Source of the DNA: an uncultured Chromatiaceae bacterium
GTDB taxonomy: Bacteria > Pseudomonadota > Gammaproteobacteria > DRLM01
Direction: 5' to 3'
DNA: 33,887 nt
NCBI GenBank assembly: GCA_945787555.1
Contig: CALZJG010000024.1
Coordinates: 1-33,887, forward strand
Position numbers and translations under genes: made by a program. Shown piece after piece: positions 15,592 to 23,439 of this stretch; positions within the stretch are counted from its first letter, which is position 1; each line of letters starts with the position of its first letter. The notes under the pieces were generated by a model, which was given only the letters and a program-made list of their open reading frames with translations, did not search any database and was not told the origin of the DNA.

Positions 15592-16014
15592 CTAGCCCGG
15601 GAACAACGGGCCGGGATTGCGACCTTCTACATAATCCCGCAGGCGATGCATGAGCGCTCCCCAGGTCGTGTTACATAATGCAAACCACCCGTCGACGGAC
15701 TTCCAGCCCCTGTGCGTGAAACGAACCCTAGTCCCACCCTCGCTGGCCTGAATGTTCCATTCGAGGATTGTGTCTCGCCACTCATCGATATCCCCCAGGC
15801 ATCTCCAGACGATCTTCTCCTTGTTCAGCTCGACGATTTGCATGCGAAACAGGGTTTCCCGGTTTCCGAAGCCGAACTCGGCCACGGTCTCCACCTTCGG
15901 CTCGGCGACGCTATCCGCGGTCCACCATCCACGCAGGCTCGCTTGGGTAGAGAGGGCCTCGATAACCGCATTCGGAGGTGCCACTATGCGAATTTCATGG
16001 CGCATGTCCGCCAT
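15592..16014 (-). CDS. SRPBCC (START/AHSA1-like) domain protein
   Basis: A 140-residue single-domain protein of the Bet v 1-like hydrophobic-pocket fold. It begins with the family pattern HEIRIVAPPNAVIEALSTQASLRGWWT, has central strands (LFRMQIVELNKEKIVWRCLG), the ILEWNI and TRVRFTHRGW strands, and a long C-terminal helix. Such proteins bind small lipids or hydrophobic ligands, or act as co-chaperones; no function can be assigned. GAGGAG lies six bases before the ATG. The gene stands alone in a loosely packed zone. Confidence 0.88.
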   Translation of the reverse strand: MADMRHEIRIVAPPNAVIEALSTQASLRGWWTADSVAEPKVETVAEFGFGNRETLFRMQIVELNKEKIVWRCLGDIDEWRDTILEWNIQASEGGTRVRFTHRGWKSVDGWFALCNTTWGALMHRLRDYVEGRNPGPLFPG

Positions 16015-16203
16015 TGCGTTCTCCTCTGCTAGTGACGCCCCACATTATTCTAGGCAACAACCGCCCAACTCGCCTGTGCCAGCGCATCCGGTATCAGACC
16101 ATGCCCATGCACTACCTCACCATTCGTATTTCTCCTATCCGCGCACCAAAAACATGGGGCTTGAACGGCGTCAACCTTGCAATCCATTAGCGTCGGCACC
16201 CCG

Positions 16204-18387
16204 TTACTCGTGGCATGCCATTACGCCGCGCACCGCCGCGCGCAATGCCTCTATCACCGCCGCGCGCCCGTCCAAGGTCAGGGCCTCGGCCACTTCCGCC
16301 CAGCTGCGTTGTTGCAGTACTTTCATGACCAGGACCGCACGTTGCTCCGCGCTCAATTTGGCGGCGCAGGTCGCATCGGCCAACGCGGCTCGGGTCAGTT
16401 TATGTAGCGCGGACAGACAGGCATCGTAACCGCGTTGTGCGTGGGCGTAGGCGCGCGCGTCTCGCCATTCCCAATCTTCCAAGGGTGGCGGGCCGTGCTC
16501 GCCATCATCGCGCAGCAAGGCGGCAACCAATTCGGGCGCCACATCATGCAGAAACTCGCTGAGGGCATGCGGCAGTTGCGTGAGAAGCCGCTGCCGTGCT
16601 GTGGTACACAAAGAAGCTCCGGCCTCCGACAGCGCGTGCAACACCATCACCGCATGGGTGCCACTGGTGTGCTCGCGGGTCACGCCCACCCGCACCGGCG
16701 TGAAGTCGAGGCGCGTCCAGAAACGCAGTAACTCCGACGTGGCGCCGAAACTGGCGCCGACCACGTCATAACCGACTTCGCGCGCCGCGGCGATCACCCC
16801 CTTGAGCAAGCGCGAGCCGAGCCCACGTCTCTGCACGGCCGGATGCACGGCGATGCGCATGAGGCGCGCGTAACGCAAACAAGGCGCATCCGCCACGCTG
16901 CCGTGCGCCGCGAGTGATTGCGGCAGCAGATGACCGCGCAGCCGCCGCCGTCCTTCATACACCGCGCACGCGATGTCGTCAGCGAAGCCGCCCTCCTCCG
17001 CCACCAAGGCGGTGGCGACCACCCAGCCGCGCCAGCGCAACGCATAAATGCTGAGGTTGGGCCCGTCGAGTAGCTGGCGCAAGTCATAAGGGCGCGTGCG
17101 ATAGTGCGCCAACACCAGCAGGCCAAACAGTTGCGCCAGCGTTGCTTCGTCATCGACCAGGCGATCGCGATCCACGCGCTCGACCATGCAGTCATCGAGA
17201 GTGAGTGCCGTCAATTCGGCCTCGGGCACCGCGCCGGCATCCAGCAACAGCGCGTGGAACAGCCAGTGCTCCAATGGGTCGTGCGGTGCATGGCGTAGCG
17301 GCGTTTCCAAATGCAGCGCCTTCCACTGCGGCGCGCGTTGTTGCAACACTTGCTGAAAACGCAGCGCGAAACCGCGTCCCGTGCCCTCGTAGCCGTGCAC
17401 GGTGGTGGCGTAGGCGATACGCGCATAACGCTCGAGGAGACGCTCCAGCAGCGGCGCGGGGATGGCTGCCGCTTCGTCCACCAGTACCAGATCGGCGGGC
17501 ACGGGGCGCAGAGTCAATTCATCGGGCGGCACGAACACCAAGCGGCTCTCACCCACGTGCAACACGCCGTCCTTGATGACGCCGCCCGTGACGCGCTGCG
17601 CCTGCTCGAACACCGCCGCCACGGCGTCCGCGCGCGGCGCGGTGATGACAATGCGCTGCACGCGATCTTGCAACAAACGTGCGGCGGCGATGCCGAAAGC
17701 CGCCGATTTGCCGCGGCCGCGATCCGAAATCAACACCAGCGGGCGGCGCCGATGACCCGTGACGACTTTGCACAAGGCTTCCACCGCGCGCTGTTGATCC
17801 TCGCTGCGGAACTGCGCGTCGATCGCGGGAGCCACATACTCCTCACCTTCCAATGGCAAGGGGAGCAAGGGGGGCAAGGGGGACAAGCCGCAACCTTGTT
17901 GCAGGCACAGCACCGATTCATCAGCGGCGATGAGGCGCGCCAGGCGGCGCAGAAATCGGCCGCTTACTTGTTCGATGTGATACGGCGCTACCGCAATGCG
18001 CGCGTGTTGCGGATCAACAAAGGCGGGCCATGCGGCCAACGGCGGGGTGAGCAGCAACAGCGCCCCACCGCCGCGTACTGTCCCGCCGGCGGCGCCCAAC
18101 AGGTCGGGATCGAGTCCGCTATGGGCATCGAGCACCACTGCATCCCATTCCTGGCCCAACAGCGCGTCCGGGCGCGGTGCGGCGCGGTGTTCATAATCCA
18201 CTGGCGCCTCGGCGCCTAGCCATAGACAGTGTGACCATTGCGCGCCGCGCTGCAAGGCTTGCGCGACGTCGGCGCACCACGCCGCCTCGCCGGAGACGAC
18301 GAGGGGAAAACGGTGGTTTCGGCGCCGCGCGAGGCGGGCCAGCGCCGCGCCGAAGGTGGCGATATCATGTAGGCTAGGTGTGTTCAT
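16204..18387 (-). CDS. tmcA: tRNA(Met) cytidine acetyltransferase
   Basis: A 727-residue enzyme that makes N4-acetylcytidine at the wobble position of elongator tRNA-Met, using acetyl-CoA and ATP. Domains in order: an N-terminal domain (1-190), an RNA-helicase-like ATPase (about 195-400) with Walker A DRGRGKS (222-228) and DEAA (304-307), then a GNAT acetyltransferase (about 420-570) with the CoA-binding stretch MRIAVHPAVQRRGLGSRLL, and a C-terminal helical domain for tRNA binding. It is about 55 residues longer than the E. coli enzyme, with a proline/leucine-rich insert near 168-185. No ribosome binding site is clear before the ATG. It is divergent from the lipoprotein hydrolase. Confidence 0.95.
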   Translation of the reverse strand: MNTPSLHDIATFGAALARLARRRNHRFPLVVSGEAAWCADVAQALQRGAQWSHCLWLGAEAPVDYEHRAAPRPDALLGQEWDAVVLDAHSGLDPDLLGAAGGTVRGGGALLLLTPPLAAWPAFVDPQHARIAVAPYHIEQVSGRFLRRLARLIAADESVLCLQQGCGLSPLPPLLPLPLEGEEYVAPAIDAQFRSEDQQRAVEALCKVVTGHRRRPLVLISDRGRGKSAAFGIAAARLLQDRVQRIVITAPRADAVAAVFEQAQRVTGGVIKDGVLHVGESRLVFVPPDELTLRPVPADLVLVDEAAAIPAPLLERLLERYARIAYATTVHGYEGTGRGFALRFQQVLQQRAPQWKALHLETPLRHAPHDPLEHWLFHALLLDAGAVPEAELTALTLDDCMVERVDRDRLVDDEATLAQLFGLLVLAHYRTRPYDLRQLLDGPNLSIYALRWRGWVVATALVAEEGGFADDIACAVYEGRRRLRGHLLPQSLAAHGSVADAPCLRYARLMRIAVHPAVQRRGLGSRLLKGVIAAAREVGYDVVGASFGATSELLRFWTRLDFTPVRVGVTREHTSGTHAVMVLHALSEAGASLCTTARQRLLTQLPHALSEFLHDVAPELVAALLRDDGEHGPPPLEDWEWRDARAYAHAQRGYDACLSALHKLTRAALADATCAAKLSAEQRAVLVMKVLQQRSWAEVAEALTLDGRAAVIEALRAAVRGVMACHE

Positions 18388-18654
18388 CGCGGCGCGCTCA
18401 TGAGTGCGGCCATGGTAGCACGAGGACAGCGCGCCCTCGCGTGACGAGGATCAGCGGTCGACAGTATTTGAGCCATGCGAGCTACTAGCCACATCGACAT
18501 TCTATTTCGGCCAATATTGAGTGCTGTGTGGGTAACGCCCAAGAAAAGCTGGCGCCTCGCCAAGGAGAAACGCCGGGCTGATATCGACTCCCTCACCCTA
18601 ACGGCCACGCCCCTCTCGCTGCGCTCTCCCCGTCTGTTTGAGAAGGAACTCGCT

Positions 18655-19701
18655 GTGAAGTTAGTGCAGCATGCTAGTGATACCGCTCACCGCCGTACGT
18701 TCGCATGCGCCCTGTTCCTACTCATTACCCTGCTTAGCGGCTGCGCCACACCCTACGTCGCACCGCGGAACGCCGGGTTAGTCACACCCGCATTGCACGA
18801 CACCCATGCAGTGATGCCCGACGCTTACGTGCTGCCGCTCACGCGCTGGCAACCTTCTGCGCCGCCTCGTGCCGTGGTGTTGGCCTTGCACGGGCTCAAT
18901 GACTATCGAAACGCGCATGCCGGCGTGGGCCCGTATCTGGCCGCGCGCGGCGTGGCGGTCTACGCTTATGATCAGCGCGGCTTCGGCGCCACTAAGGACG
19001 CGGGCTATTGGCATGGCGCTGACCGACTGGTCGAAGACGCGCTGATCATGACGCAGTTGTTGCGCACGCGTCATTCCGACACACCGCTCTATGTGCTCGG
19101 CGAAAGCATGGGCGGGGCGGTGTTGCTGGCGGCCTTGCCGCACAACCCGCCCTTGGCCGCCGACGGCATTGTCCTGGTTGCACCGGCGGTGTGGGCGCGC
19201 AGCACCATGCCGTGGTACCAGCGTTTCGCGTTATGGGTGACGGCGCGCACCCTGCCGGGCAAGCGCTTCAGCGGCAAGGGACTCAAGATCACGCCCTCGG
19301 ACAACAAAGAGATGTTACGTGCCCTGGGCCGCGATCCGTTGGTGATCAAACAGACGCGCGCCGACGTCTTGCACGGCATGGCCAATCTCATGGATAGAGC
19401 CCTCGCCGCTGCGCCGCACGTGGCGATGCCAACGCTGATACTGTACGGCGAACACGACGAGATCATCCCCAAACGTCCGACCTGCAGCATGTTCGCGGCG
19501 CTGCCCAACAATCCCCATCCTGAATCGCGCACGCTGATTTACCCCAACGGCTATCACATGCTCACTCGCGACCTGCAAGCAAAGGTCGTGTGGCAAGACC
19601 TGGCGGCGTGGCTAGTCGAGCACAACGATCCGCCGCCCTCGCTCGAGTTGGCGCCGGCTACCCGCGCCGATGCACTGAGTTGGTGTAACGCCACCAACTA
19701 A
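18655..19701 (+). CDS. Lipoprotein alpha/beta hydrolase (monoacylglycerol-lipase-like)
   Basis: A 348-residue hydrolase. I chose the GTG at 18655 because AAGGA lies seven bases upstream and a lipoprotein signal follows at once, with lipobox LLSGC and lipidated Cys30; Ala at +2 favours the outer membrane. The catalytic triad is visible: Ser151 in GESMGG, Asp268 in GEHDE, His301 in NGYHML, with oxyanion segment HGLNDY (79-84). DQRGFGATKDAGYW is typical of the lysophospholipase/monoacylglycerol lipase group (Hydrolase_4). It probably cleaves lysolipids or acylglycerols in the envelope. An upstream in-frame extension to 18475 is unlikely to be coding. Confidence 0.9.
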   Translation: MKLVQHASDTAHRRTFACALFLLITLLSGCATPYVAPRNAGLVTPALHDTHAVMPDAYVLPLTRWQPSAPPRAVVLALHGLNDYRNAHAGVGPYLAARGVAVYAYDQRGFGATKDAGYWHGADRLVEDALIMTQLLRTRHSDTPLYVLGESMGGAVLLAALPHNPPLAADGIVLVAPAVWARSTMPWYQRFALWVTARTLPGKRFSGKGLKITPSDNKEMLRALGRDPLVIKQTRADVLHGMANLMDRALAAAPHVAMPTLILYGEHDEIIPKRPTCSMFAALPNNPHPESRTLIYPNGYHMLTRDLQAKVVWQDLAAWLVEHNDPPPSLELAPATRADALSWCNATN

Positions 19702-19747
19702 GGCGACGCGTTATAGTGAGCAGGCCTTAGTCGCGACAGAGATCTCT

Positions 19748-20251
19748 ATGGGACGTTACCGACCCCCCGCTCCAAAATCCTCCGCCTACGTCACCGTTGA
19801 GGGCTACGAAGCGCTGCAAACGGAATTGAAAGCGCTGTGGCGACGCCGCGCCGAGGTCACGCTGGCCCTCGCCGCCGCCGCCGCCGAGGGCGATCGCTCC
19901 GAGAACGCTGAGTACATTTATCGCAAAAAAGAGCTGCGGGAGATCGACCGCCGCATCCGCTATCTGCAAAAACGCCTCCCGGACCTGGTGGTGGTGCGCG
20001 ACCTGCCTAGCGACCGCGAGCGCGTCTACTTCGGCGCCTGGGTGCGTTTGGAAGACGAAGCCGGCCATGAAACGCGGTACCGCATCGTCGGACCAGACGA
20101 ATTCGACTTGAGCAAGGGCTACATAAGCATGGACTCGCCCATCGCCCGCGCATTAATGAAGAAAGCATTGGACGAAGAAGTGACCGTGGACACACCCAAG
20201 GGCGCGCAACGCTATCACATCGTAGGGATCCGTTATGAGGGGGCGTCGTGA
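19748..20251 (+). CDS. greB: Transcription elongation factor GreB
   Basis: A 167-residue factor that enters the RNA polymerase secondary channel and stimulates cleavage of backtracked transcripts. The N-terminal coiled coil (about 15-80) carries the acidic tip GDRSENAEY (48-56), whose Asp49 and nearby acids coordinate the catalytic Mg. The C-terminal FKBP-like domain follows (YFGAWVRLEDEAG, RIVGPDEFDL, ISMDSPIARALMKK). The basic patch YIYRKKELREIDRRIRYLQK and the PDL segment favour GreB over GreA. It is monocistronic, convergent with the zinc-ribbon gene, and separated from it by a long inverted repeat. Confidence 0.96.
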   Translation: MGRYRPPAPKSSAYVTVEGYEALQTELKALWRRRAEVTLALAAAAAEGDRSENAEYIYRKKELREIDRRIRYLQKRLPDLVVVRDLPSDRERVYFGAWVRLEDEAGHETRYRIVGPDEFDLSKGYISMDSPIARALMKKALDEEVTVDTPKGAQRYHIVGIRYEGAS

Positions 20252-20352
20252 TCCATGACGATAGGACGCTCCGCCGTATAACTAGAGAACGTTAGGCTGC
20301 GCGCGCATGCCTATCATACGGCGTGCGCGACACTGCTTGTTACGCATCTTTG

Positions 20353-20407
20353 CCAAGTTGGGCTAGGGCGGAATGCCCTTCGGGCGTCCCTCCTAGCCGG
20401 ACCTTGG
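20353..20407. terminator. Long imperfect inverted repeat between convergent genes, likely bidirectional terminator
   Basis: The core GCCC-TTC-GGGC hairpin sits inside an outer GGCTAGG/CCTAGCC stem (20361-20398). A further CCAAG/CTTGG pair frames it at 20353-20407. It lies between the greB stop (20251) and the zinc-ribbon stop (20428). It could also be a REP-like element; I found no second copy in the window. Confidence 0.6.
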
Positions 20408-20427
20408 TAGTCAATTCCTCCCCGAGG

Positions 20428-20805
20428 TCACGACTTCCTAAACAATCGCTCCAAATTCTCGCGTGCGGGGTCGGTTCTGGGCACCGGAGTAATGGGCGCC
20501 TCGTCGAACAAGGCGGCCAATTCCTCGCGCGCGTGTTGTGCGGCGGCGGCTTGGCCCTCATCACTGAACACGCCCGGGCGGGGTTGGAAGTAACCGCAGA
20601 AGTTAGCACGGGTCTTATCCTGCACTTCATCGGCCACCGGTTCGCGGCATTGTTTGGCGACGTAGGGATCAAAGAACTCGCACAACTTGCACACGTGCAG
20701 TTCGGCAGCGCAGGTCGGGCATTCATCGCGGCGGCTCAGCGGCAAGGACAATTCTGCCAAGCCGCCCCCACAACGCCAACATTCCAATACACTCGTTTCG
20801 CTCAT
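20428..20805 (-). CDS. Zinc-ribbon protein, unknown function
   Basis: A 125-residue protein with eight cysteines arranged as paired CxxC motifs: Cys9/Cys12 (CWRCGG), Cys29/Cys32 (CPTC), Cys39/Cys42 (CKLC), and Cys53 and Cys70. This suggests two zinc sites. The C-terminal 55 residues are acidic and helical. GGAGGAG precedes the ATG at 20805, which overlaps the stop of the gamma-carbonic-anhydrase-like gene as ATGA, so the two are translationally coupled. Function unknown. The pairing with the gamma-CA-like protein may be meaningful but I know of no described role. Confidence 0.85.
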   Translation of the reverse strand: MSETSVLECWRCGGGLAELSLPLSRRDECPTCAAELHVCKLCEFFDPYVAKQCREPVADEVQDKTRANFCGYFQPRPGVFSDEGQAAAAQHAREELAALFDEAPITPVPRTDPARENLERLFRKS

Positions 20806-21350
20806 GCTCTCCTCCAATCCGGCGGTGCCAGGTAGTCGTTCTTGAGGCGTACATAGTGTTGCGCGGAATATATGAAGCGCGCGATCTCTTCATCAGTAAG
20901 AGGACGGTTGCGGCGCGCGGGCGCGCCTAGATAAAGATAACCGCCCTCCAGCTCCTTACCTTCGGTAACCAGGGCGCCCGCGCCGAGAAGCACGCGGTCG
21001 TGCAATACGGCACCGTCGAGCACGATGGCACCGATGCCGATCAGGCATTCATTGCCGATGGTACAGCCGTGCAAGGTCACTTGATGGCCGATGGTCACAT
21101 CATCGCCGATGAGGGCGGCATGACCATCCGGCAGGGCGGGATAACGATGCGTGACATGGATGACGCTGCCATCTTGGATATTGCTGCGCGCGCCGATGCG
21201 TATGCGATTGACGTCGCCGCGGATTACGCTCATCGGCCATACCGAGGAATCGGCGCCGATTTCCACGTCGCCGATCACCGTGGAGCGCTCATCTACGTAC
21301 GCCGACCCATGCAAGTTAGGCGTAATGCCAAGATACGTTCGTAGACCCAT
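20802..21350 (-). CDS. Gamma-carbonic-anhydrase-like hexapeptide-repeat protein (YrdA/PaaY type)
   Basis: A 182-residue left-handed beta-helix protein that usually forms trimers with metals between subunits. The expected ligands are present: His65 (SVIH), His89 (TIGHQ) and His94 (TLHG). Arg44, Asp46, Gln59 and Asp60, corresponding to active-site residues of the archaeal Cam enzyme, are also present. Hexapeptide repeats such as IGADSS, IGDDVT and IGNECL run through residues 25-130. The start at 21350 fits the family length; the open frame extends further but without similarity. YrdA-type members often show weak or no carbonic anhydrase activity, so the reaction is uncertain. Confidence 0.92.
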   Translation of the reverse strand: MGLRTYLGITPNLHGSAYVDERSTVIGDVEIGADSSVWPMSVIRGDVNRIRIGARSNIQDGSVIHVTHRYPALPDGHAALIGDDVTIGHQVTLHGCTIGNECLIGIGAIVLDGAVLHDRVLLGAGALVTEGKELEGGYLYLGAPARRNRPLTDEEIARFIYSAQHYVRLKNDYLAPPDWRRA

Positions 21351-21693
21351 GCGTCTCGTCCACTCCAGATTTGGCCGGACTATCCCATGCTGGCAGATTA
21401 ACACCGTCGGGCATGTGGTACCACGCACGGCCCAACGAAGGACAACACCTCGTGTAAAATCAATGACATAATAAGGGCCCCCACGATCAAACTGGCGACG
21501 AAAATAGGTCTGATTGAAGCCTTCCGCTCCGGTTGGATCAGGGACAGGGAGAGAGAAAGTCGATGAAAAGCCCAAGCATTTCACCCTCTGCACAAGCCCT
21601 CCCCCTCTCGCAGGCGAGGGGATATTTGCATATGCAGGATCAATTCCTATCCACCGACACCCCCATGACGTCGACTTCGATTCAGCTTTACGC
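21351..21693. other. Divergent intergenic region between the gamma-CA-like gene and the ABC exporter
   Basis: It must hold two promoters. CATAAT at about 21465 is a possible -10 box for the exporter operon but has no matching -35. A CCCCCTCTCGCAGGCGAGGGG hairpin lies near 21601-21621. No gene is supported. Confidence 0.4.
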
Positions 21694-23439
21694 ATGAGCG
21701 TATTACTCAAGCTTGCCTGGTTCTTCCGCCTCGAATGGCGCCGCTACGCGGTGGCACTGCTGACGTTGTTGGCGATCGCCGTGCTGACCATGTTACCGCC
21801 CTGGCTCACCGGACGGGTGGTGGACGCAGTCGCCGAGCGGCGCTTGGCGCTGAGCGATCTGGCACTGCACATCGGCGCCATCGTGGTGTTAGCGCTGATG
21901 GTGTATGTCTTGCGCAATATTTGGCGGCGTTATTTGTACGGCGCCTCCTATCGCCTGGCCTCGCTGCTACGCCAACGTTTGTACGCGCATCTCACGCGCA
22001 TGGCGCCGGGCTATTTTCAGAAACACCGCACCGGTGATCTCATGGCCCGCCTCACCAACGATGTCAGCGCCGTGGAGATGATGGCTGGCGAGGGGGTGCT
22101 GGCCATGGTGGATGGCGTGCTGACCGGCCTGGTGGTGCTGGGCGTCATGGTCTTCACGGTCAGCTGGAAGCTCACCCTACTCGCGCTACTGCCCTGGCCG
22201 CTGATGGCCTATTTCATGTGGCGCTATGGCGATGCCCTACACGATGCCTTCGCCACCGCGCAGGCCGAATTCAGCCGCCTCAATGATCAGGTGCAGGAAA
22301 CCGTCACCGGTATCCGTCTCATCAAAGCACATGGTCATCAAGCGCGCGCGAAATCCGACTTTTGCGCTGTGACAACGGGCGTGAGCCGCGCCAATCTGGC
22401 CGTGGCGCGCATCGACGCCAAATACGACCCCACCATCCAACTGACCATCGGCAGTTCATTCTTGCTCGCCGTCGCCGGCGGTGCGTGGTGGATCGCACAC
22501 GATGAACTCACGGTGGGCGAACTCACCGGTTTTTCCATGTACCTTGGCTACCTCATCTGGCCAATGTTCGCCTATGGCTGGCTGCTCAACATCTTGGAAC
22601 GTGGCCGCGCCGCTTATGGGCGCATCGATGAAGTGCTCGGCACTGCGCCCGATATCGCCGACCACGGCACCCGCCGCGCGCCGCAAGAGCCGCGCCTGGA
22701 CATTCACATCGCGCATTACGCCCATCCCGGCGGACCAGACGTGCTGCATGACATCGCCATCACGGTGCCGCCCGGTGCCACCCTGGGTATCGTCGGCCCC
22801 ACCGGCGCTGGCAAGAGCACTTTGATCGATGTGATACTGCGTATGCGCGAGGGCAAGGAGGCGCGTATCAGCTTGGCGGGCCATCCGCTCGCCGCTTACC
22901 GCCTGACCACCCTGGCCCGCCAATTCGGTGTGGTACCGCAAGACCCGTTTTTGTTTTCGGTGACGGTGGCGGAAAACATCGCGTTGGGAAATCCCGAGGC
23001 CAGCATGGCGGAAATCCGCGCAGCCGCCGCACTGGCCTGCGTAGATGAAGACATCAGCGGCTTTGCCGCAGGTTACGAGACCCTGGTCGGCGAACGCGGT
23101 ATCACGCTCTCGGGCGGCCAACAACAACGCCTCGCCTTGGCGCGCGCGCTGATGCTCGAGCCACCACTACTGGTGCTGGACGACGCGCTCTCGGCAGTGG
23201 ATGTGCGCACCGAGCGGCGCATCCTCGCTCATCTTCGGCGTGCGCGGCTAGGACGAAGCAATCTCATCGTCACGCATCGTCTCTCCGCGGTAAGGGACGC
23301 GGATGAAATCATCGTCCTCGAGGGTGGGCGCGTCACCGAGCGCGGTTCGCATGGCGAATTACTGCAACATGGCGGCTGGTACGCGCGCATGTTCCGCTAT
23401 CAGCAAATCGAGCAGACCCTCGAGGGCGATGTGACATGA
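21694..23439 (+). CDS. mdlA: ABC exporter half-transporter, MdlA-like
   Basis: A 581-residue type IV (type I exporter) ABC protein: six TM helices in residues 1-320, nucleotide-binding domain about 335-570. Walker A GPTGAGKST is near 366-374, signature LSGGQQQR near 471, Walker B LLVLDDALSAVD near 492, H-loop VTHRLS. The catalytic Glu after Walker B is Asp, so this domain forms the inactive ATP site of an asymmetric pair. The next gene overlaps by four bases and encodes the partner. The pair matches E. coli MdlA/MdlB (SmdAB), linked to multidrug or peptide export; the true substrate is unknown. The ATG at 21694 fits the family length. Confidence 0.92.
   Translation: MSVLLKLAWFFRLEWRRYAVALLTLLAIAVLTMLPPWLTGRVVDAVAERRLALSDLALHIGAIVVLALMVYVLRNIWRRYLYGASYRLASLLRQRLYAHLTRMAPGYFQKHRTGDLMARLTNDVSAVEMMAGEGVLAMVDGVLTGLVVLGVMVFTVSWKLTLLALLPWPLMAYFMWRYGDALHDAFATAQAEFSRLNDQVQETVTGIRLIKAHGHQARAKSDFCAVTTGVSRANLAVARIDAKYDPTIQLTIGSSFLLAVAGGAWWIAHDELTVGELTGFSMYLGYLIWPMFAYGWLLNILERGRAAYGRIDEVLGTAPDIADHGTRRAPQEPRLDIHIAHYAHPGGPDVLHDIAITVPPGATLGIVGPTGAGKSTLIDVILRMREGKEARISLAGHPLAAYRLTTLARQFGVVPQDPFLFSVTVAENIALGNPEASMAEIRAAAALACVDEDISGFAAGYETLVGERGITLSGGQQQRLALARALMLEPPLLVLDDALSAVDVRTERRILAHLRRARLGRSNLIVTHRLSAVRDADEIIVLEGGRVTERGSHGELLQHGGWYARMFRYQQIEQTLEGDVT

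Noticed and set aside
17311..18219. A 302-codon plus-strand frame within tmcA
   Set aside because: Antisense to tmcA and rich in Gln/Arg/His, typical of shadow frames.
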